A DNA stretch of 64,000 nucleotides from assembly GCF_910592395.1 (NCBI RefSeq), contig NC_088311.1:2978501-3042500 (forward strand). Direction: 5' to 3'. Origin of the DNA: Lineus longissimus (Eukaryota; Nemertea; Pilidiophora; Heteronemertea; Lineidae). The translations under genes were made by a program, and so were the position numbers. Under the pieces are notes generated by a model. It was not told the DNA's origin. It searched no databases and worked only from the letters and a program-made list of their open reading frames with translations. This document shows, piece by piece, positions 9,330 through 19,345 of the stretch (positions within the stretch are counted from its first letter, which is position 1; every line of letters starts with the position of its first letter).

Positions 9330-12300
9330 CTATCTGTTCGTATATATATAATCAACATCCATCATAACTTTTCCAAGTTTTCCTTCTCTGAAAGCCTTCA
9401 AGGCAAAATGGGCAGCCCGTCCCAAATCTGGTCGCATCTGGACTCCTCCCCCTGGAAAACAGAGGAAATTATCATAAGGCGGTGATAGTGATATACAACT
9501 TTCCATAGCATGTTTAATGTCCACCAGAAAGTATATGGCTCATGATTGAGAACTGTAATGTCAGAAACTTGTCTTCGCTGTCTTCTATACACCAAGTCTA
9601 CTTTGGTGTCTTTACACCGAATGTGACAGACTATGTACCAAAAGGACCAAGATTAAAAAAACAGAACACTGAAGCCATCTTGCCAGGGCATAATCCATTT
9701 TACCCTCTTTTTCAGGGTATTGTGAGCACCAGGCACATCAAGGGACCGTCTTATTCACTTGGCACCAGAAGGTGGGAAACTATCATTACATGTACTAACC
9801 TTCAACACTTCTGTGTTTTCTTGAGAAGTTATACTTTTTCGCAACCTCCATTAGAAACTGCAATATGTCATCAGTAGGATTCTTAAGACCGAAATAATCG
9901 ACATATCTGAAAAAAGAATCTCAGAAAATGTAAAGATGAACATAATGAAAGCCTTTCTATAGCCCATTGTTAGGAAAAGACATTGCATGGAGAGAATTGT
10001 TCCAATTATGGAAATCTGTCCTCACAACATTTATGACTGAGAAGGACGTTGAACTGGGCATGCAAGTTACTTACTGGAAGTTGTCGAGCTTATTCAACCA
10101 ATATAACATATAATCTGCCACTATTTCCTCTCCGACCAGATGGTCCTTCAGTGTAGCTGAAGAGGAAAACGCATTAGGAAGTTTAAAAATCAATTTGCGA
10201 CTCTGAACTGCTTTGGGACTAAAGTACATAAAGTCATTTAGTGACATCATCATTTTAACTGAATAGCGGATCGCATCAGTTGCCTCTTCCGAGTTTAGCA
10301 GAGTCCTGCAGTGAGTGATGGACATCCATCAAAACACATTGTGACTGATTGTGACATTGTCTTCGGATATCCAGTGACACCTCCCTAGAGGACTATTTAG
10401 CGATATGGTAATGAGAATTGATGATTGAGAAATCAGGGGAACTAACCACAAACGGCTAACTTCATGCCTACATGAACGTCTTTAACGCTAGGGTCCAATA
10501 TTCCTGGTGAATCTCGGACATAGATTTTCGGTTGATCACAGACCTGCAGTGAAACAATGAACTGAATCAACATGACATCAAGAATATGACATACAGTAGA
10601 ACCTCTCTATTAAGGACACACTCGGGACTGACAAGTGCTGTCCTTAATAGAGAGGTGTCCTGATTAGAGAGGTCAAAGTGAATGTAAATGTGACCTATTT
10701 GGGACCAAAACTAGTGTCCTTAATAAAGAGGGTGTCCTTAGTAGAGAGGTGTCCGCTAAGGGAGGTTCTACTGTATATTATTACTCAAGTAAAATGCTCC
10801 AGAGCGACCCGACAAAACTTTCATTCAGATGTTACTCATTGGAATAGCTCATAGTGGCTTTACCAGAGGTCAGAATACAAGTGAAGTGAACTGGTAACTG
10901 GATGTATGGGGATGTTTGGTATCTGATGAGGCTCAACAAGACGCCGAAACCGTGTATTTTTTCATTTGGGTGGAGGTTGGCAACCAGCGACCGCGTGCAA
11001 CACCCCCTCACAACCACACCATGGCGGGACGACACGTCACATCCTAGAGACGTCACAACCATGTCGCATCCTACCACGACGTCATGTCTGCAAGAGACGG
11101 ACGCCAGCTCTACAACAAACCCATGCAGTGAACAGATTCTGCTCTGACAAATAACGTCAGTCCACGGTCATACCTCGACTGCAGCAGATGTGCTTTGATT
11201 CTTCTCCCTTTTTCTACATTTTTTAAAATTGAACTGGTAACTGGAGTTATATTGACAGATACTTGTCAGCTGCCAAGGGAAAACGAACACAGCTTGCTTA
11301 CAATGATTTTTTCCATCACACTTCTGGTGATACCTGGAACAGCACCAACTTGGGAAGCTTTTCCTGAAATAGAAACCAAACAAATTTCTACAAAAATCCT
11401 GTCTATAATTATAATAGATAAAAGTTTACTACAGCAAACGTCCCTGTCCCATACTTCATTTCAATAAAATAACCTTGAAATAAAGGTATTGGTGTCATGC
11501 ATATAACTTGTTCACCCAAAACAAAAAGGCTCATCAATCATGCATTCTGTCAGATCTCCCCAGGCCGTCCTATCAGTGGCCAAAGTGTCATGTGTTCTGA
11601 TAAAGAATTCGAAACATCACTAATAATGGAAACAAGAATACACAAGCTAGTCTAAGACATAGTCTGAATTTACCTGGATTTATTTTTCTGTTCAAATTCC
11701 TCAACTTATTGATAAGAGACGATTTACCAACATTTGGGATTCCTATGACTAACATATTATAAGTAGTTTCCTCCGTCCTGTGATATCTCTCACTGTTCTT
11801 GATCAGATTCAAAGCTGTCGGGATTAACTGAAAAGCAATCCAAAATCGGATGAATTGTATTTTTGTTGATGTTAGCAACTGTAAAGACTTTCCAGCATCC
11901 CCTGGGATCAATTTGGTTAAATCAAAATGCTGGCCACTACCATTATGTCAACGTAAACCACATTCGATGCCTTTATAATTGCCAAGGAAAACATAAGTTG
12001 AATAAGCTAACTGGATATGTTCAGGAGATACAAGGTCGACATGGTTTGAACTAACCTCCTCTGATCTGAGCAAGTTACATAGTATGAATTATTGAAAAGG
12101 TTGAGCATCCTTTGTAGTCTCGTCATAGATTTTCAAAGTCGTGTCATTAAAAAAGAATACACACCTGGCTTTTAATGACTTTATCTTTGTTGTCCCTACA
12201 ATCAGTATAAAGTACTGTCTTGACACCTTCATCCTTCAATCGCTGCTCAACTTCCTTTCTCCGCGAAAGATCTGCCAAGTCCATTTTATTCAGGACAAGG

Positions 12301-13183
12301 ATGTGAGGTCTCACCATCAAGTGAGTCTGGAAATTAGGGTTCCTTCCAGCAAATGGAATCTGAGACAAGTTGAGGATGTTGGCACTTGGCACCCAGGCTG
12401 TGGAACTCACTTCCGACCTGGATGCGTGATCCCATTGGCACCAGCGCCTTCAAAAAACATCTCAAAACTCACCTTTTTACTGAACACTTCGACACCAGCA
12501 CCTAAATGTTTTAATCTCTATGAATGTTTTAATCTCTATGTACAATTTTTCTCTTTTACTATGTGTTGATTTTAAATTGTACAGTGCTTTGCAAATGATT
12601 TTCATTCAAAAGCACTTTTAATATAATAAATTATTATTATTATTATTATTATTATCATTATTATGTTTGAATGTTCCTTTTGGCTTCTTCTTGGCATCAA
12701 TGGTAAGTTTTACCACATTTCCAATGTTTTGAAGAAGTAACCATACAGAATAGTGCTAATCAAGATTACAAATTTCAAAGGATACTCTTGCATCGTGGAC
12801 TTCAATAATACAATCAATATCTTTTAGCTTGGCCTGTAGTTGCATCATACCTTATAAGAAAAGAAAATTTAGATTAGGTATCCTCTTCCTTGTCATGAAA
12901 ACATTTCTGAAGTGGCAGTTTCAGCTGGGTTCTAGTAACTCATTTAATGAAATACCAATGTCCGTGTAACTATCATGCACGTTAGTGTTACCAGTTACCA
13001 TAATTACCAGTATACTGGCAAAACAATGAGAGGTCCCTGAAAGCTTCCAAAATATAATATGGGGTTATTTTTCTCATTTACTTTACCTTTGTGCATATGT
13101 CCAGGAAACCAGGTGGTGGAATTCTTGTTGACAAAGGTAAATGCCTCCCGGAAAGTCTTGTTACTGAAGATATGTTTGGCCAT
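9330..13183 (-). CDS. MTG1: Mitochondrial ribosome-associated GTPase 1 (nine exons, complete)
   Basis: GTPase of the YlqF/RbgA family that assists assembly of the mitochondrial large ribosomal subunit at the inner membrane. Exons (minus strand): 13183-13087, 12850-12786, 12359-12165, 11827-11674, 11363-11302, 10543-10447, 10156-10075, 9906-9800, 9451-9330. All junctions keep phase; 326 residues, close to the human length (334). The motifs come in circularly permuted order: WFPGHM near the start, CIIEVHDAR, NKMD (G4, residues 78-81), GIPNVGKSS (P-loop/G1, 148-156), PGIT (G2 region), DSPG (G3, 202-205), then the family tail DHLVGEEIVADYMLY. The ATG at 13183 has a strong context (AAGATGG) and the N terminus is short, basic and aromatic, as for a mitochondrial presequence. 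It converges on DNAJC21. AATAAA on this strand lies 33 bp past the stop. Confidence 0.95.
10594..10773. mobile_element. pogo/Tigger-like MITE, 180 bp
   Basis: Perfect short ends CAGTAGAACCTC / GAGGTTCTACTG with longer imperfect inverted arms ('tctctattaaggac'), flanked by TA on both sides, the target duplication of the Tc1/mariner superfamily. The CAGTA..ACCTC end resembles pogo/Tigger/jerky elements. Non-coding, in an MTG1 intron. Related copies: 44081-44184 and a decayed one at 7323. Confidence 0.8.
12371..12664 (+). mobile_element. 5'-truncated LINE (CR1/L2-like) with ATT tail
   Basis: The + strand reads a LINE carboxy end: APRLWNSLPTWMRDP, then SAFKKHLKTHLF and a stop, followed by a 3' UTR with 'gtacagtgctttgcaaatg' and 'aaaagcac' and then (ATT)n at 12627-12664. 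Antisense to MTG1, in the intron before exon 3. Same family style as the element at 4515-4800. Confidence 0.75.
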
Positions 13184-13229
13184 CTTGAGTATAAGGCAGA
13201 TATCTGCGAACGAAAAGTGATTAAATGAA

Positions 13230-13245
13230 AAAACCCGGAAGGGCA
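13230..13245 (-). promoter_or_regulatory. Candidate ETS site in the MTG1 promoter
   Basis: 'acccggaag' on the + strand (CTTCCGGGT on the gene strand) about 50 bp before the ATG. ETS/GABPA sites of this form are typical of TATA-less promoters of mitochondrial and ribosomal housekeeping genes. No TATA box is visible. Confidence 0.4.
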
Positions 13246-13308
13246 ACCAGAGCCAGCCCTAAAACTCGCTACGAAAACATGACTTGTTACCAAACAAATC
13301 AGCATGAC

Positions 13309-13341
13309 TTGGGCTCACTGTGTTCATCACAGTGAGCCCAA
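13309..13341. repeat. Perfect 14-bp hairpin upstream of MTG1
   Basis: TTGGGCTCACTGTG and its exact reverse complement are separated by 5 bases (TTCAT). It stands alone, about 126 bp upstream of the MTG1 start. Could be a short foldback remnant or a cruciform-forming site. Confidence 0.8.
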
Positions 13342-14770
13342 CTTTGAATGAAGCTACTGGAACTCTACTCTACTGGAATAACACTGGGAGCTGGAGCACT
13401 GGCAGACTGGATGCATGACAACAACAGAACACACGTAAGTAGTAAGTTTAACAGCTGCAAATACAAGTTTTGAATGAAGCATAAAAACATGACATAATGC
13501 TTTTTGCTATCGTTTCCCACAAATGATCACAAGCTATATGAAATTATAGGCCTAGGCTACTTCACGGCCTGAGAGTGAGACATTGTCACACCATCATCAA
13601 TTCACCTCCCTCGCAAGATTGGAGAAACAAGTCGTCACAATTCCATTGGCGTCAAATGCAATTTGAATTGCAGCAGACGTCGCGGTTTAACATAAGTTGT
13701 GTACCAGTGCTACGGAATATACGCTGCATGACACAAGGGCCTTAACATCACAAAAGAAAAGATACATTGAATTTGGCTAAATCACACACAGGGCTCAGCT
13801 AGGCCTCTGAATCTGATGATCATAATGGGGGGCGGGCAAGGGGGGCGGGCGAGGGGGTTGGTCCAGCAGCGGCTGGCAGCGGACATTCGTCTTGACTCTT
13901 GCTTAGCGCTGCTACAGCTTAAAGTGCTGTGGTACAGTCTAGAAGCAGTGTCATCATTGGCGAAATGGACCAAAGTTTGTGAGGGGCTGAGTTTCGTCCA
14001 AAAATAGATCTGTTTACACACTACGGCAATGGCGTATTGCACTTGCAGGTACACGTCAACGGGTCATTGATTGTCGGACGTCAGTTCGCCAAGAAAACCA
14101 AAGGAATCGAAGGATTCATTGAACTCATCAACACATCATTAGTTTTCAGTGAAGTGCAACTGTATTCCTAGGTAAATCACTTTGGTATATAGAGAGTAAG
14201 ATCACAATTAACTCACGTTAAAGTTTGAGTTCGGGGGAGGTAGCGTTGTCAGTACGTTGGTTTAGGGGCGCAATAACCTAGCTTATAGCGAGCAATTAGT
14301 ACACTAAGATTTCAGTGATTAACATAATAGTTGCAAGTATTTGGCATTTTAGACTCATATTTAGTGCTATAATAACTACGTTGTAAACATAATGCTCAAA
14401 ATTGATTCATGAAAAAGTTGTTAGGGCAATATCAAGCAAGCAGTAATGGAAAAAAGTGTAATTCCATTAACTGAATATTGTTTTTAGACACTATAACATT
14501 TTAGGCCTACTTTTCCGTAAACCACGAGAACAATGTATGTGAAAAAAAGAACACATATAAGTGAGGCGCCGAGTATACAGTAATTGTAAGGTAAAGAAAA
14601 GCTCGGTCTCTGAAGTCTGGAGGTCCGGAGTCCGTAACCGTGACGGTCACGAGAGTGGCTTGTCCTTACGGATAGATCGAGAGGGCGGTTTGGGGTTCCG
14701 ACGACGGTGCTCGCATGCATTGGTCGTATCCCCGAAACCTTTACAACGACAACAAAGCTCGTGGCATCCA
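13342..14770. other. Intergenic, no gene seen
   Basis: Only notable content is a G-rich segment at 13827-13858 with several runs of four or more G (possible G-quadruplex or GC-box cluster). No conserved reading frame. Confidence 0.5.
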
Positions 14771-15114
14771 TGACGGTATAGGAATTGACGGTTAAGTTAC
14801 AAAAAATCTCGTGACATATCGGATGCGCATCCGATGACGGTAAGGGAATTGACGGTGAAGGATCTCGTGGCATATCGGATCCGAAGACGGTAAGGGAATT
14901 GACGGTGAAGGATCTCGTGGCATATCGGATGCGCATCCGAAGACAGTAAGGGAATTGACGGTGAAGGATCTCGTGGCATATCGGATGCGCATCCGATGAC
15001 GGTAAAGAAATTGACGGTAAAGGATCTCGTGGCATATCGGATACGCATCCGAAGACGGTAAGGGAATTGACGGTGAAGGATCTCGTGGCATATCGGATGC
15101 GCATCCGATGACGG
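14771..15114. repeat. 56-bp minisatellite with internal palindrome
   Basis: Units start at 14771, 14836, 14886, 14942, 14998, 15054 and 15110 (last truncated). Period 56 bp, with one 50-bp unit lacking 'gcgcat' and one 65-bp first unit. Each complete unit carries TCGGATGCGCATCCGA, a 16-bp palindrome. As 56 is not a multiple of three and units lack stops on the minus strand, all three minus frames stay open; these are not genes. A (TA)n run at 15118-15141 bounds it. Confidence 0.9.
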
Positions 15115-15184
15115 TTTTATATACATATATATATATATTATATAAATTTTAGTTTTACACTATTATTTAAGTGCAAGCTCTAGT

Positions 15185-15745
15185 GAGCTCACACAACTGT
15201 TTGACAGTCCTGGCTCCTCCATCGTGCTGACAACATGATGAGAGAGATGAGACAGTCACAGCCAAGCCAAATCAGTCTTGGCTGCTCTGCCAAGTTGTCA
15301 ACATGATGAGAGAGATGAGGAAGTCACAGCCAGGCCGAATCAGTCCTGGCTGCTCCACCGTGTTGACAACATGATGAGAGAGATGAGGAAGTCACAACCA
15401 GGCCGAATCAGTCCTGGCTGCTCCACCGTGTTGACAACATGATGAGAGTGATGAGACAGTCACAGCCAGGCCGCATCAATCTTCGCCGCACTGCCTAGTT
15501 GTTAATATGGCGAGAGAGATGAGACAATCACCTCCAGGCCAAATCAGTCTCGGCTGCTCTGCCAAGTTGTCTACATGGTGAGAGAGATGAGAAACAGTCA
15601 CAGCCAGGCCAAATCAGTCTTGGCTGCTCTGCCAAGTTGTCTATATGGTGAGAGAGATGAGACAGTCACAGCCAGGCGGCATCAGTCCTGGCTGCTCCAC
15701 CGTGTTGACAACATGATGAGAGAGATGAGATAGTCACAGCCACAG
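15185..15745. repeat. 68-bp minisatellite, about eight units
   Basis: The marker 'agtcacagcc' (or a near match) recurs at 15254, 15322, 15390, 15458, 15526, 15596, 15664 and 15732, a period of 68 bp with one 2-bp insertion. Units contain 'acatgatgagagagatgag' and 'aatcagtcttggctgctc'. Non-coding. Confidence 0.9.
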
Positions 15746-15981
15746 TACTTCGATCGTTTCTCCTCCGCACGTGCTAGGACGTGTCTGTCGGAGCTGACAG
15801 CTATCTCGATGATTAGGACCTCCTTTTCCTTCTCATAGAAGACGAGCATGTCGGGGTACCGGTGTTTTATAGCCGGGCCCGTGGGGACTAGCGAGTCCCA
15901 GAGCAATCTCAGCTTCTTTCCAGAGTACGAGTGGTCATTGGAACCGGCTTCTCGAGACCACATACCGATGGTATCCATCAA
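15745..15981 (-). pseudogene. LINE/retroelement nuclease-domain fragment
   Basis: The minus strand reads a stretch with KHRYPDMLVFYEKEKE, VLIIEIAVSSD, and EEKRSKY. The order PD..., (I)IEIAV..D, E..K..KY is the signature of the carboxy-terminal restriction-like (PD-D/E-xK) region common in reverse-transcriptase ORFs of invertebrate non-LTR elements. About 80 codons are recognisable. No reverse transcriptase domain lies next to it, so it is a remnant. It directly abuts the last 68-bp minisatellite unit. Confidence 0.55.
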
Positions 15982-16564
15982 TATGTGTCTCCTTGACTGA
16001 TGTAAACAGTACCGGTACCATTATAGAGGATGTAGGGGCATGCAATGGCTGTATGGGAGGATAGGTCATGCCCCAGACATCAACAATCGGTGATCTTCAA
16101 TATTGGTCACCATGGCATGCATGCATATCTTAGAATAAATTAACTATGTTGCATATACATGGCTGTATAGCAAAATAGTCAAAATTAGCAAAGATATGCA
16201 CATATGTCACTGTGCTACGGGTATTTGGTCAGCAGGCGTTCGTCTATTACACGATCACGACTACTTCAAATACGTTGAGTAGATAAACGAAAGTTTGATA
16301 CCTAACAAATTTCTGAAAGATCAATATTTTGGTTTTGCTAATGTGCCTTCACTAATATGTTCTTTCGTTTTCATCTCAAGAAATATCAACCTGAAAGTGA
16401 TCTTGATTTTATCGATAGATACCTCTTACACTAATTAATATTCCAATGTAAGAGTTTTTTTAATATATTTGTCATAACAATTTTACAATACCCAAAATAT
16501 GGGTCATACCAGCAGACCACAGGCCTAGTCTACATATAGGCCCCTACTATAAATCAGATACTTG

Positions 16565-16790
16565 GTCCTGGTCCTGACAATATGGTGAGAGGGATGAGAC
16601 GGTCACAGCCAGTCCAAATCAGTCTTTGCTGCCCCCCCCCTTGTGTTGGCAACATGATGAGAGATGAGACAGTCACAGCCAAGCCAGATCAGTCTTGTTG
16701 GCTGCTCTGCCAAGTCGTCAACTTGGTGAGAGAGATGAGACAGTCACAGCCAGGCCGAATCAGTCCTTGCGGCTCGATCGTGCATTTATC
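16565..16790. repeat. Second block of the 68-bp minisatellite, three diverged units
   Basis: The marker 'gtcacagcc' recurs at about 16601, 16671 and 16742 with the same 'gatgagac', 'aatcagtc' and 'gctctgccaag' context as the main array. Expansion of a C-run at 16629-16640 lengthens one unit. Separated from the main array by about 820 bp. Confidence 0.8.
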
Positions 16791-16799
16791 ATAATAACA

Positions 16800-17760
16800 T
16801 GACCGGAGACTGACCCATACCACAGATTACCAGCTCAAAGTCAGCATCTGGACCCAGTCAACGCTCAATATAAGAACAGCTAAGAACATGATCGATCGGA
16901 TTCTCCGTCTCATCCTAGAATCTAGAATGTAGAACCTAGAATGTAGATCTGACACCACAGCTCGACAGTTGTAATGTATGTCATCTCTCAGATTGAGTCT
17001 TGTGTGTTTGAAAGATTCTTCTGTTTACTGGCAACTCTGTCTCCAACCTTCCCGAAACTATTGTGTTATAGCCTGGCTATCATTGTGACAATTAGGTAAC
17101 AACTTGGCCAACCTGAGGGGTGCGACACCTCGACGTGACCACAGAGAAGACAGTTCACAGCCTTGCTGCCACAGACAGAGACACCTGGCCTGTCTGAAAG
17201 TAGATATCTCGACCAGGCCACGCAAACGACAGCTAACAACCAAGCTGTCACAGATACAGTTACAACCAGCCCCAACTAAGGTAGGCAACTTGACCTAGCT
17301 AATGAGGTAAGGGCCGGAGAAGCGAACAGCGAACATTAGCCCCTGATTTCCCTCAGCATGACTGTAGATGTAACCATCAATAACTCAGTAGACAAGACTG
17401 ATTTAACAAGTCTTCTCTCCATATCACGTACTGTCCTTTTGGACCGCAGTGCGAAAAAATGCTAAGCCGATTGCTTTAAAGTTTTTTCAAAAGAAGGATG
17501 CTTATGACTGATGTCTGGACGCCAATATATCTCCCAAAATAAGTCCCAGAGCTCACTCATGATATGACTGCAAGAGTAGACTTGCCCAGGATCACACTCT
17601 TGATGACCGACGAATGATAAAGAATGAAAGAGGTGACCTGCCAAAGATCACACAACAGATGACCAAACGATTCCTTCTTTGTAGATTTGACAACCCTTGA
17701 AAGCACACCTACGTGTACTTTCCCGGGGTAGGCCAACTTCCTCAATCCCAACAAAAAGTT
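16800..17760. other. Intergenic, no gene seen
   Basis: Short open frames on both strands overlap each other and show no family motif. Confidence 0.5.
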
Positions 17761-17767
17761 CAAGGGA

Positions 17768-18024
17768 GCGAAAAGACTTCGATTTTGAGCGAAACGACTG
17801 GGGGCGAAAAGGTCAGGGAGCGAAACAATAGCAATTCGACCGAAGTACCCAAGTGCATGATGGGATGTTAACAATTCGACCACCATTATCCCGGAAGTAG
17901 GTCGATCGAGGTTGCGCTTATTTTATCAAGTTCTACTGTTTTCAGCAACGTTTCCCCACAATGTATTGATGAAACTCAAAAAGAGGATAAATAATTTATA
18001 GACCATTGTGAACACGTTATTTTG
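17768..18024 (+). promoter_or_regulatory. Candidate CYRIB promoter and 5' non-coding exon
   Basis: Four GCGAAA motifs (17768, 17789, 17804, 17820) precede an ETS-type CCGGAAGT at 17891-17898. About 130 bp later 'attttg|gtaagtaa' offers a strong donor at 18025. This arrangement would suit a TATA-less promoter with a non-coding first exon spliced to the acceptor before 19317. Not proven; the start could lie elsewhere upstream. Confidence 0.35.
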
Positions 18025-19345
18025 GTAAGTAATTATTTTTTTCAAAGCGCTGTAATTCGGTTAGATTGGTTGGTCATGTAGACGGCTAGACATTGTTAGA
18101 TGCTTGGCTATACCCTATGTGTGTGTTTGAATGCACGTACGATACATGAAGATGAATACACTGTCAACCCATGTACTTTTCAAGTGTTGTGTGTTGATGT
18201 CAAGGCCACGACCCGTGCAGTGAGACAATGGATGACAGATAAAATGTATTATTTAAATGCTTGTACTGTTGTAGTTTGATAAAGACGCTTTATACCATAC
18301 CTGATGCCATGGATATGGATGGAAGAATGTTACTGTCACTGTGCGTTCAGTAGGCCTCCTACTAGTAGGCCTAGAGCCTTGTCCAAGATGTTGAGAAGTC
18401 TTGAAAATCGCTCTCTAATTACATGAATTAACAAATGTGATATTAATGAAACCTACCTCAAATGAATCTTCCCAGCTTGTCCCTACGTTTTAATCCATTC
18501 AAAACTTTGCTATGACTACAACCGCACCAGAAATGTTGACTTTGCAGCAAGATACGTTTCCTGTGCTAAATGCAATGAAATGCACTGGCAGACAAGTTGC
18601 GTCATGAATGATGCAACGTCATCAACAATACAAATCTCATTGTTGATGTGGTCATTTGGCTCTGGCTCTCAAAGCCTGTACAAATTTTGTGTACGAAAAA
18701 TTTCCTATGCTGTTTTTCGGGAGATTTTTATTGTCTGCCACATCTGTATCCAAAACTCATTTCATACTTTCCCCTGGGATTTAAAATAAGCCGAATTCTG
18801 CTTTGCCAAATGGTGATGGCAACTTAACGGTGGATCAATGTATAAACACATCCGCGTACGCTCTGTTGCTGGCACTGGTAGAAAAAATGGTAGAATATTT
18901 ATCGTTTATGGTGTTCTCAATCATTTATGCTGTCCGCTGAGGCGATCAATTACAACCAGTGGCAATTGTTGGTGCCAGAAGGGGAATAATGTTTTTGGAA
19001 TTGCAAAGTTCTCATTTTTCGATCATCAAGGGAGGATAGATTGCCATCTAAATATCTAGATCCAGATTTTCGGCGCCAAAGGTCCTTGGTTTCATACCAG
19101 GATGAGATACCTAGATCATCAAAACCTGCAGACTTCGGTGTGTTCCTTATCTCCAAGAGACTTTGGGATGCCCAGACGGTGAACCAAATTGTTCTCACTG
19201 ACTCAAGTACGGCGATGGAATTGGAAGGTTGAATGATGGCGGTCGTCAATGTCCATAGCTCAATGCGAATTAATCGTTTTCACTATTGATGCGACTGTTT
19301 CTTTGTCTCTTTCCAGATTTGGACCTATAATTATTAGACCACAAA

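Noticed and set aside
14484-15126. Long open frames in all three minus-strand frames
   Set aside because: They come from the 56-bp repeat, whose units lack minus-strand stops and whose length is not a multiple of three; the same peptide recurs in each frame.
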